Source: JAPLSN01 sp964482955
GTDB taxonomy: Bacteria; Spirochaetota; Spirochaetia; Treponematales; UBA12059
Assembly: GCA_964482955.1 (NCBI GenBank)
Contig: CAYZZW010000011.1
Coordinates: 3,684-67,683, forward strand
Direction: 5' to 3'
DNA: 64,000 bases
In this document: positions 31,111 to 38,873 of the stretch, piece after piece
Layout of the letters: each line of letters opens with the position of its first letter
Position numbering within the stretch: the stretch's first letter is position 1
Notes under the pieces: generated by a model
Databases searched by the model: none
The model's input: the letters and a program-made list of their open reading frames with translations, nothing else
Told to the model about the DNA's origin: nothing
Translations under genes and position numbers: made by a program

Positions 31111-34100
31111 TTACCCCGCCAGCGTCGCGAGCTTTTCGCGGATGAATTCGCTCTTTTCGCGGAGGCCCACGGAGCCGGTCTGGATGACGACGGCGTTCGG
31201 TTTCTTCGGGTCGAGCTTCACTTTCCTGTCGCTTTCCTTCATGAGGCGGAGGAGGCGTTCGACCGACACCTTGGACACCTTCGAGAATTCGATCGTGACG
31301 GAACCTTGCCGCTCGCGGAGCGTGGAGACGGAGAGGCGCTTGCAGAGGAGGCGGATCTCGGCGAGGGCGAGGAGGCTCGCGGCCTCGTCGGGCACGGGGC
31401 CGAAGCGGTCTTCGAGCTCGCGGTAGAGCGACTCGACGTCGTCCTGCGTGAACACCGACGCGATCTTCTTGTAGATCTCCATCTTGATGGTCGCCTGCTC
31501 GATGTAGCCGTCGGGGATGAAGCCGGAATACTCGAGCTCGAGGTACGGCTCCTCCTCCGGCTCGAAGCCCTCCTGCGTGAGCCGCGCGACCGCCTCGTCG
31601 AGGAGCTTCAGGTACAGGTCGAAGCCGACCGCGAAGATGTCGCCCGACTGTTCGCGGCCGAGCAGGTTGCCCGCGCCGCGCACTTCGAGGTCCTTCATGG
31701 CGATCTTGAAGCCGGAGCCGAGCTCGGTGAAGTCCGAGATGATCTGGAGCCGCTTCATCGCCAGCTCGCTCAGGGCGCGGCGGTCGGGATAGAAGAGGTA
31801 CGCGTACGCGACGCGGTCGGAACGCCCGACGCGGCCGCGGAGCTGGTAGAGCTGCGAGATGCCGTACATGTCGGCGCGATCGATGATGATCGTGTTGACG
31901 TTCGGGATGTCGATGCCGTTCTCGATGATGGTCGTGGACACGAGGACATGGAAGCCGTTGTGGACGAAGCGGTGCATGATGTCCTCGAGCTCGCGCGGGT
32001 CCATCTGGCCGTGGGCGGTCTCGACGATCACCTCCGGCACGAGCCGTTGGATGGCGGCCCGAACTTCCTCGAGGCTCTCGATGCGGTTGTGGAGGAAGAA
32101 GATCTGCCCGTCGCGCTCGAGCTCGCGCCGGATCGCGCCCGCGATCACCTCGTCGCCGTATTCCTCGACGAAGGTCTGGATGGGGTGCCGGTTCGAGGGC
32201 GGCGTCGTGAGGACGGACATGTCGCGGATCTTGAGGAGCGACATGTGGAGCGTGCGCGGGATGGGCGTGGCGGTGAGCGTGAGGCAGTCGAGGTTGGCGC
32301 GGATCTCCTTGAGTCGCTCTTTGTCCTTCACGCCGAAGCGCTGCTCCTCGTCCACCACGAGGAGGCCGAGGTCCTTCCAGAGCACGTCCTTCTGGATGAG
32401 GCGGTGCGTGCCCACCACTACGTCGACCCCGCCCTCCGCGACGCTGGCGAGAATGCGCTTTTGATCCTTTTTCTCGACCAGGCGCGACATCATCTCGATC
32501 TTCACCGGGAATTCGCGGAAGCGTTCCTTCATGTTCTCGAAGTGCTGTTCCGCGAGGATGGTGGTCGGCGCGAGGAACGCGGCCTGCTTGCCGCCCATGA
32601 CGGCCTTGAAGATGGCGCGGAGCGCGATCTCCGTCTTGCCGTAGCCGACGTCGCCGCAGACGAGCCGGTCCATCGGCTGGCGACTTTCCATGTCGGTCTT
32701 CACTTCCTCGATGCAGCGGAGCTGGTCCGGCGTCTCCTCGTACGGGAAGGCGGCTTCGAAGCCGAGCTGCCACTCGCCGTCCACGGGGAACGCGAAGCCC
32801 TTGGCAGCCTTGCGCCGCGAATAGATGCGGATGAGCCGCTCGGCCAGGTCCTCGACGCTCTTCTTGACCTTGTTCTTGCGGCCTTCCCACGACTTCGAGC
32901 CGAGCCGGTCAAGCCGCGGCGACGCGTCGTCCGAGCCGATGTAGCGCTGGACGAGGTTCGCCTGCTCGATGGGGACGAAGACTGTCTCCTCGTCCGCGTA
33001 CTCGATCTTGATGTAGTCGCGCTCGTTCCCGAGCACCTTGACGCGCTCCACGGCGACGAAGCGCCCGATGCCGTAATTGACGTGCACGACGTAGTCGCCG
33101 GGATTGAGCTCGATGAAGCTGTCGATGACGCGGGAGTGCGCGGTCTTGAAGGACTTGGGGACGCGCTTCCTGCGCCCGAAGACTTCGTTTTCCTGGATGA
33201 GGCAGAGCTTGGCCGCGGGGATGGAAAAGCCGGCGGAAAGGCCGACCGGATGCACGGTGAGATCGTAGGCATGGAGGAGCTGGCGGATGCGCTCGGACTG
33301 CTGGTCGGTCTCCGCGAAGAGGTGCGTGTCGTAGCCGGCCTTCAGGATGGCGCCGAGTTCTTCTTTGAAGTAGGTGACGTTCCCGAAAAAGCTGCGCGGC
33401 GGCTCGACGCCGAATTCGATGCGGCCAGCGGGTTTTTCGTCCTTCAGCGAATAGAAACGGACGAGACGCGGCGCCGCGTCTATCGACGACCGGATGTCGA
33501 GGAGCTGGGTTTCGGGCGGAGGGACGGGCCCCTCGAGCGAAGCCTTGCGGTAAAAGCCTTCGAACTCTCGCTGGAAGGCCGCCTCCTGGCTTTCGTGCCG
33601 CTCGGCGTCGACGAGGAACACGACGGTCGACGGGTCCAGGTAGTCGAGGAGCATGCCCGGACGCTCGAAAGCGATCGGGTAGTACAGTTCCTCGCCTTGA
33701 AGCTCGCCCAACTCGGCAAGGGTTTCGGCGATGACGGGCGCAGCGTCCTTCATCCCCCGGAGCCCGGACAGGCGCTTTCCGAGGGCATCGGCCAGATCGG
33801 GCGTCCAAACGACTTCCTTGCCCGGCCGTATCGCCGCCTCGCGTACCTTTTCCTTCGTGGAACTCTGGTCGATCGGATCGAAGCGCCGGATCTCATCCAC
33901 TTTGTCGAAATCGAAGACGACGCGGACGGCGGTCTCGTCGCCGGGCATGAACACGTCGAGCACTTCGCCGCGCAGGGCGAACTCGCCGGGCAGCGAGACG
34001 CGCGGGACGCGGACGTATCCGTACGATTCGAGCAGGGTTTCCGTGGCGACGGGATCGAGGGTATCCCCGACGCGGACGAGCTTCATGAGGCCTTCGAAGT

Positions 34101-34518
34101 ACGAACGAGGCGGGACGGGGGTGACGACGGCCCGCATGGCGGCCACGATCACCCGCGGCCGGTCCTCCCCGACCGAAAGGGCTCGCGCCAGGGCGGCGGC
34201 GCGCTCGCCGAAGACCGGCGCGCGCGGGGATACGGGCCGGTAGGCGGCGGTGTGCCACCACGGGAAGGTTTCGGCCGGCACCCCGCACAGCTCGCAGTCG
34301 CGGGCGAAGGCCTCCGCCTCCAGGTCCGTCGGCAGCACCGCGAGGACGGGTGACGAAGTCTCGAGGACCGACAGCGACGCCAGCATCGCGGCGAAGGAGC
34401 CCTCGTGCTGGACGCAGTCGACGGGGAAGCCGCCCGAGCCGAGGCGTCCGAGAAAATCCCGGACGGGGCCGTGGCCGCGAAGGCGTTTCCAGATGGCGGT
34501 CTCGTATAATGGTTTCAT
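31111..34518 (-). CDS. mfd: Transcription-repair coupling factor Mfd
   Basis: SF2 translocase that removes RNA polymerase stalled at lesions and recruits UvrA. 1135 residues: UvrB-like N-terminal domains (1-350), RNA polymerase-interaction domain (about 480-550, LNPGDYVVHVNYGIGRF), helicase core with GDVGYGKTEIALRA (Walker A), DEEQRFG (DEEQ box), TATPIPRTL and GRVGRS, and the C-terminal domain (RLRRL...). ATG 34518 gives MKPLYETAIWKRL, a usual start; a longer in-frame ATG has no better ribosome site. Convergent with the MFS gene across the repeat stretch. Confidence 0.96.
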   Translation of the reverse strand: MKPLYETAIWKRLRGHGPVRDFLGRLGSGGFPVDCVQHEGSFAAMLASLSVLETSSPVLAVLPTDLEAEAFARDCELCGVPAETFPWWHTAAYRPVSPRAPVFGERAAALARALSVGEDRPRVIVAAMRAVVTPVPPRSYFEGLMKLVRVGDTLDPVATETLLESYGYVRVPRVSLPGEFALRGEVLDVFMPGDETAVRVVFDFDKVDEIRRFDPIDQSSTKEKVREAAIRPGKEVVWTPDLADALGKRLSGLRGMKDAAPVIAETLAELGELQGEELYYPIAFERPGMLLDYLDPSTVVFLVDAERHESQEAAFQREFEGFYRKASLEGPVPPPETQLLDIRSSIDAAPRLVRFYSLKDEKPAGRIEFGVEPPRSFFGNVTYFKEELGAILKAGYDTHLFAETDQQSERIRQLLHAYDLTVHPVGLSAGFSIPAAKLCLIQENEVFGRRKRVPKSFKTAHSRVIDSFIELNPGDYVVHVNYGIGRFVAVERVKVLGNERDYIKIEYADEETVFVPIEQANLVQRYIGSDDASPRLDRLGSKSWEGRKNKVKKSVEDLAERLIRIYSRRKAAKGFAFPVDGEWQLGFEAAFPYEETPDQLRCIEEVKTDMESRQPMDRLVCGDVGYGKTEIALRAIFKAVMGGKQAAFLAPTTILAEQHFENMKERFREFPVKIEMMSRLVEKKDQKRILASVAEGGVDVVVGTHRLIQKDVLWKDLGLLVVDEEQRFGVKDKERLKEIRANLDCLTLTATPIPRTLHMSLLKIRDMSVLTTPPSNRHPIQTFVEEYGDEVIAGAIRRELERDGQIFFLHNRIESLEEVRAAIQRLVPEVIVETAHGQMDPRELEDIMHRFVHNGFHVLVSTTIIENGIDIPNVNTIIIDRADMYGISQLYQLRGRVGRSDRVAYAYLFYPDRRALSELAMKRLQIISDFTELGSGFKIAMKDLEVRGAGNLLGREQSGDIFAVGFDLYLKLLDEAVARLTQEGFEPEEEPYLELEYSGFIPDGYIEQATIKMEIYKKIASVFTQDDVESLYRELEDRFGPVPDEAASLLALAEIRLLCKRLSVSTLRERQGSVTIEFSKVSKVSVERLLRLMKESDRKVKLDPKKPNAVVIQTGSVGLREKSEFIREKLATLAG

Positions 34519-34635
34519 GTCGTTGTTCCGAAAATGGAATGAGGGCGTCCGCATCTTTCCGGGCGTCCGACTGGATCGTGCGCGTTCCGGACCATACTAT
34601 TGAAGGCGGACGATCCGCACAAGGAGCGATCAACG
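34519..34635. promoter_or_regulatory. Divergent promoter region between mfd and the exported-protein gene
   Basis: 117 bases. For mfd on the minus strand TTGTGC (34622-34617 region), 17 bases, TAGTAT (34600-34595) is the best match; on the plus strand TACTAT (34595-34600) overlaps it but has a poor -35. A perfect TATAAT also lies just inside mfd at 34505-34510 on the plus strand, again with a poor -35. All are weak calls. Confidence 0.3.
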
Positions 34636-35577
34636 GTGAAGCGATCGAAAACCATCCTGACGGCCCTGCTCGCCCTCGCCTTCGCGGCCGAGGCTTCCGC
34701 GCAGGCGCAGGCCTCCATACGCTTCCAGGACAAGCGGATTTACTACGAAAACGATCCCGTCTACGTGAAAGTGACGATTTCGAACGAGTCGCCCTTGCCC
34801 TACCGCTTCAAGCTGGCCGAAAACCGGGTGTTTTCGCTCTGGTTCGAAGGCCGCACGATGTCCAACCGGACCGTCGACCGGAGCGATTCCTACAAGCGGA
34901 CGGTTTCGTCGAGCGAATCGGTCTTCTACCGCGACGTGTCCCTGGAACCCGGCGAGGAATACTCCTTCGTCGAGGATATCAGGCAATACTTGGCCCTGCC
35001 GGGCGCCGGCACCTTCACCGTCACCTGCCTCTTCAGCCCGGAACTGGCCCGCGACGCCGCCTACCAGGTGCCGCTCAAGTCAAACGTGCTCACGTTGAAC
35101 GTCAGGCCCGGCCTGTCGGGCGGCGACGTCCAGCAGGCCGTCGCCGCCGAGACGGGCGAAATCCTCAAGGCCGAACGCATCCCCCCGGACGAGGTGGTGC
35201 GGCGCTCCCTCGTGGCGCGCCAAAAAAGCCGCTGGAACGAGTTTTTCGTCTACCTGGACCTCGAAGCGCTCCTCTGCCGGAACCCCGACCAAAAGCGCGT
35301 CTACGACCGCGAATCGGACGACGGCCGGCGCCGCATGATCGAGCGCTACCGCAACGACCTCGAGCGCCGCGTCGTCGACGGCGACATAGTGGTCATACCG
35401 GACGAATTCCGGATCGTCGAGACCAAGTACACCGAAACCACGGGCTCGGTCCGCGTCACGGAGAAGTTCCGCTACGACGGCTTCACGATGATCAAGGAGT
35501 ACACCTACGACCTCAAGCGACGCGACGACGTCTGGTACATCGTCGGGTATTCGGTCGTGAACAAGGGCACCGAATGA
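34636..35577 (+). CDS. Exported protein of unknown function
   Basis: 313 residues from GTG 34636, chosen because AAGGAG lies nine bases upstream and the product then begins with a signal peptide (KTILTALLALAFAAEASAQAQA). Residues about 28-145 look like an immunoglobulin-type beta domain (IRFQDKRIYYENDPVYVKV...PGAGTFTVTCLF). After a linker, residues about 200-310 have helices then a beta sheet ending RRDDVWYIVGYSVV, the pattern of NTF2-like or DUF4878-type folds. No enzyme motif. It overlaps the PilZ gene by four bases. Confidence 0.7.
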   Translation: MKRSKTILTALLALAFAAEASAQAQASIRFQDKRIYYENDPVYVKVTISNESPLPYRFKLAENRVFSLWFEGRTMSNRTVDRSDSYKRTVSSSESVFYRDVSLEPGEEYSFVEDIRQYLALPGAGTFTVTCLFSPELARDAAYQVPLKSNVLTLNVRPGLSGGDVQQAVAAETGEILKAERIPPDEVVRRSLVARQKSRWNEFFVYLDLEALLCRNPDQKRVYDRESDDGRRRMIERYRNDLERRVVDGDIVVIPDEFRIVETKYTETTGSVRVTEKFRYDGFTMIKEYTYDLKRRDDVWYIVGYSVVNKGTE

Positions 35578-36311
35578 AAGCGCTCGTCATAGTCGATTCC
35601 GATTCGACCCACGATCTCCTCTCGTTCTACCTGCGTCCGCTCGGGTTCGACCTGATCCGCTACCGGAACCCCCTCAAGGCCATCGACAACCTCGAGGAGA
35701 TCGCGCCGGAGGCGGTGATCATGAGCGCCCGCGACTTTCCCCGTCACTGGAAACCGCTCGTCTCGCTCGTGCGCCGGACCGCGAGCAAGGAAAAGTGCGT
35801 CTTCATCCTCCTCAAAGGGGATTTCTTCAGCTTCGAGGAGGCCGCGAAGGCCGCGTACCTCGGCGTGAACGGCGTCGTCCGGGAAACCATGGACGACGCG
35901 GCCGAGATCAACCGCCTCCAGCTGCTCCTCAAGCGCTACGTCGAGATCGACGACGCCCGCTCGGACGACCGCCTCGTGCCGACGGCGATCGACCGCTTCG
36001 ACTTCGCGTTCAACCATCCGGAGAGCTCCGCCATCGTCTCCGGCCGAATCGAGACCATCAGCGCGACGGGCATCTCGTTCAAGCCGGACATCCAGTACGC
36101 GGCCGCGGACCTGTCGATCGGCTCGGTGATGGAGGACTGCTCGCTCCGCGCGGGGCAGACGGTGATCGGCTGCAAGGCGAAGCTCGTGCGCAAGGGCAAC
36201 ACCCTCGCCTTCCGCTTCGTATCCATGGACGACGAGGGCCGCAAGGATTTCGAGGACTACCTCAAGGCGAGCCCGGAGCGCCGCGTCGGCGCCCTGTTGA
36301 AAAAGAAATGA
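35574..36311 (+). CDS. Pseudo-receiver fused to a degenerate PilZ domain
   Basis: 245 residues. Residues 1-120 follow a receiver fold (ALVIVDSDSTHDLLSFYLRPLGFDLI..., AYLGVNGVV), but the phosphoacceptor position reads EAVIMSARDF, with Ser where Asp is expected, and the conserved Thr and Lys are also gone. Residues about 145-235 fit a PilZ barrel (SGRIETISATGISF, CKAKLVRKGNTLAFRFVSMDDEGRKDFEDYL), yet the RxxxR and D/NxSxxG c-di-GMP motifs are not intact. Both signal inputs therefore look inactive, so it may be a structural or protein-binding version. Confidence 0.7.
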   Translation: MKALVIVDSDSTHDLLSFYLRPLGFDLIRYRNPLKAIDNLEEIAPEAVIMSARDFPRHWKPLVSLVRRTASKEKCVFILLKGDFFSFEEAAKAAYLGVNGVVRETMDDAAEINRLQLLLKRYVEIDDARSDDRLVPTAIDRFDFAFNHPESSAIVSGRIETISATGISFKPDIQYAAADLSIGSVMEDCSLRAGQTVIGCKAKLVRKGNTLAFRFVSMDDEGRKDFEDYLKASPERRVGALLKKK

Positions 36312-36323
36312 CGCGTCGGTAGT

Positions 36324-36635
36324 ATGTCAGCCATGGATTCGACGAAGCCGTGCGGGGACGAATTTCTCATCGAGTACGCCGCGAAGCTCAAGGCGGTGGG
36401 CCACCCGATCAGGCTTCGCCTCCTCTGCATGATCGAGCGCCGCGAGGATCCCTGCGTGACCGACCTCTGGCAGTGCATGAAACAGCCGCAGCCGGTCATT
36501 TCCCAGCACCTCTCCATCCTCAAGCAGAACGGCATAGTGGACGCCGAAGTCCAGAAGACGAAGCGCGTCTATTCGATCGTCGACCCGTTCATCAAGAAAC
36601 TCGTCGCGGCCATCCTCTCCGACAACAAGTCCTGA
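36324..36635 (+). CDS. ArsR-family winged-helix regulator
   Basis: 103 residues with the ArsR core: KLKAVGHPIRLRLLCMIERREDPCVTDLWQCMKQPQPVISQHLSILKQNGIVDAEVQKTKRVYSI. Two cysteines flank helix 3 (PCVTDLWQC), near the place of the CxC metal site of ArsR/SmtB, though the spacing differs. The start may be ATG 36324 or 36333; neither has a clear ribosome site. Twelve bases after the pseudo-receiver gene. The target is not evident; the convergent TPR gene ends 13 bases away. Confidence 0.85.
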   Translation: MSAMDSTKPCGDEFLIEYAAKLKAVGHPIRLRLLCMIERREDPCVTDLWQCMKQPQPVISQHLSILKQNGIVDAEVQKTKRVYSIVDPFIKKLVAAILSDNKS

Positions 36636-36648
36636 CCTCCCCTCCCGA

Positions 36649-37836
36649 TCAGCGCGCCAGCTTGTTCCTCGCCCGGTTCCCCCAGACGCCGGCTCCCCGG
36701 CCGTCCGCGACGATCGCGTACACGGTCCGCGCGGTTCCGGCGGCGTTCTTGCGCTCGAGCGCCTCGCCGAGGCGGTAGAGCAGCCTGAAGAGGTCGACCG
36801 ACTCGGCGTACGCGACGATCGCGGGCTTGCGGAGCGCCGTCTCGAGGAGGCCGGCCACGGTCTCGAAGACGAATCCCGGATCGTCGCTCGACACCGACTC
36901 GATGATGTTCCCGCAGACGATGTCCACGGCCGCGGCCAGGTAGAGGAGCGCCCGGTCGTCGCGATTCGATTCCAGGTAGAAGGTGCCCAGTTCGTCGAAG
37001 GCCCGCAGGGCGAACGGCGACTTGATCCGGTAGAGCGATATGAACTTGTCGAAGCCCGCGCGCGAGCCTGGCTCGGTGAGCGTCTCCATCATCCGGGCGC
37101 GGAGGTAGTCCTTCGAGCCGTCGGCGAACAGCGGATCGGCGTCGGCCACCGCGAGGAGCGCGGACTCGCAGTCGCGCATCCGGCCTTCGGTCCGGTAGAC
37201 GGACGAGAGCTCGTACAGGACCGTAAAGCGGTCGTCCGGGACGCGGTAGGAATCGGCCATGGCGACGGCGCGCTCGAACTGGATGCGCGCGAGGGCGTAT
37301 TCGCCCTCCTGCATGAACACGAGCCCGATCCAGTACTCGGCTTCCGGAAATGACCCGAGGCGCCCGATCTCGCGGCGCAGCGACGCCACCGAGTCGGCGA
37401 AGGTCGAGACCGGCCGCTCCTCGAGCGCGAGCGACAGGGCTTCGAGGTAGTTGCGGAACCCGTCGGCTATCCTCCGGGAACGCAGGAGCTCGATCTTCTT
37501 GCGGAGCGAACCGCCCGATTCCCGTTCGAGGGCCGCGATCTCCGTTTCGATGAAGTCGCGCTCCATGAAACCGGACATCACCTTGTCCATCGAGTCGCCC
37601 GCGTACCGGGCGGGACCGGAGCCGAGCGCCGAATCGAGCATGACGAGCGCGCGGCCGTAGACGTCGCGCCGCTCGGCCACCACGCCGCGGAAGGCCACGA
37701 GGGCTTCCGCGTAGCGTCCTTCGCGGAACAGCTTCTTGCCATTCTCGAAGCCGAGCCACGAATTCCCCTGCGCCCCGAGTTCCGACGCGAGCGCGAAGAG
37801 GACGAGAACCGCTATCTTCACCGGATGTTTCATCAT
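36649..37836 (-). CDS. Exported TPR-repeat protein
   Basis: 395 residues with signal peptide (KIAVLVLFALASELGAQG) and helical repeats throughout: FENGKKLFREGRYAEALVAFRGVV, AEYWIGLVFMQEGEYALARIQFERAV, TVLYELSSVYRTEGRMRDCESALLAV, FDELGTFYLESNRDDRALLYLAAAV. No catalytic motif. The ATG at 37836 or 37833 overlaps the ispG stop. Last gene of mutS-ispG-TPR. Likely a periplasmic scaffold; partner unknown. Confidence 0.78.
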   Translation of the reverse strand: MMKHPVKIAVLVLFALASELGAQGNSWLGFENGKKLFREGRYAEALVAFRGVVAERRDVYGRALVMLDSALGSGPARYAGDSMDKVMSGFMERDFIETEIAALERESGGSLRKKIELLRSRRIADGFRNYLEALSLALEERPVSTFADSVASLRREIGRLGSFPEAEYWIGLVFMQEGEYALARIQFERAVAMADSYRVPDDRFTVLYELSSVYRTEGRMRDCESALLAVADADPLFADGSKDYLRARMMETLTEPGSRAGFDKFISLYRIKSPFALRAFDELGTFYLESNRDDRALLYLAAAVDIVCGNIIESVSSDDPGFVFETVAGLLETALRKPAIVAYAESVDLFRLLYRLGEALERKNAAGTARTVYAIVADGRGAGVWGNRARNKLAR

Positions 37837-38873
37837 AGACCGCACAACGCTTCCTCGAATTCCTTATCGGCATCTTCCGCCGGCACCGTCCGCCAGATCG
37901 ATCCTTTTTTGAAGATCACGACCTTGCCGCCGCCGCCCGTGATCCCGAGATCGGCGTGCCGCGCCTCTCCCGGGCCGTTCACGACGCAGCCCATGACGGC
38001 CACGGTCACCGGCTTTCCGAGCGCGTACACGCGTTCCTGCCAGCGCGTCAGGAACGCGTGGGTGTCGAAACCCGCGCGTCCGCAGCGGGGGCACGAGACG
38101 ATCGACGGCCGGTCGCGCCGTCCGTCGGCGAGCGCGACGATCTCCTGCCCGGCGAGCGTCTCGGAGAAGACGGTGTCCGAAAGCGATACGCGGATGGTAT
38201 CCCCGATTCCCTCTTTGAGCAACGTGTAGAGCGCCGCGGCCGACCTGACGGCGCCGGTGACGGCCGGACCGGCCTCGGTGACGCCGATGTGCAGCGGCAG
38301 GTCGTGCCGCGACGCGAAGAGGCGGTTCGCCGCGAGCGTCTCGTCCACGTCGCTCGCCTTCATCGAGACGATCACGTCGCGGAAACCGAGTTCGTCGAGG
38401 GCCGCCGCCTCGCGCTCGGCCGCTTCCACGAGGGCGCGAACGCCGTCCGAGTCCCGGAGATCCTTCGGAAGCGAACCGGAGTTCACGCCGATGCGGATCG
38501 GCACGCCCTTGTCCGCCGCCTTGCCCGCGACCTCGCGGAGACGCTCGCGGCTCCCGATGTTGCCCGGATTCACGCGGATCTTGGCGATCGGGAAGTCGAG
38601 GCAGCGGAGCGCGATGCGCCAGTCGAAGTGGATGTCGGCGACGAGCGGCATCGGAGAGCGCGCGGCCAGCGCGCCGAGCGTTTCCGCGGCCTCGAGGTCC
38701 GGCACCGCGAAGCGCAGGATCGAGCAGCCGAGCGCCTCGAGTTTCCGCATCGCCTCGAGGATCGGCTCGTACGGCGGCGCCAGGGGCTCCTTCCACATCG
38801 TCTGGACGCTGGTGGGATACCCTCCCCCGACGATCACGTTCCCGACCTTCACCGCCCTCGTGTTCGGATTCAC
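37833..38873 (-). CDS. ispG: 4-hydroxy-3-methylbut-2-en-1-yl diphosphate synthase (IspG/GcpE)
   Basis: [4Fe-4S] enzyme of the MEP pathway. 346 residues from GTG 38873, which has GGGAGG seven bases upstream and overlaps the mutS stop (GTGA). Signs: VKVGNVIVGGGYPTSVQTMWKEP, DIHFDWRIAL, IRVNPGNIG, and the cluster cysteines in CPRCGR and AVMGCVVNGPGEA. Upstream in-frame codons would add an Arg/Lys/Gly-rich stretch read inside mutS, so I reject them. Confidence 0.95.
   Translation of the reverse strand: MNPNTRAVKVGNVIVGGGYPTSVQTMWKEPLAPPYEPILEAMRKLEALGCSILRFAVPDLEAAETLGALAARSPMPLVADIHFDWRIALRCLDFPIAKIRVNPGNIGSRERLREVAGKAADKGVPIRIGVNSGSLPKDLRDSDGVRALVEAAEREAAALDELGFRDVIVSMKASDVDETLAANRLFASRHDLPLHIGVTEAGPAVTGAVRSAAALYTLLKEGIGDTIRVSLSDTVFSETLAGQEIVALADGRRDRPSIVSCPRCGRAGFDTHAFLTRWQERVYALGKPVTVAVMGCVVNGPGEARHADLGITGGGGKVVIFKKGSIWRTVPAEDADKEFEEALCGL

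Noticed and set aside
34505..34510. Perfect TATAAT on the plus strand inside mfd
   Set aside because: No -35 box at the right distance and 126 bases from the next plus-strand start; kept only as a note in the divergent region.
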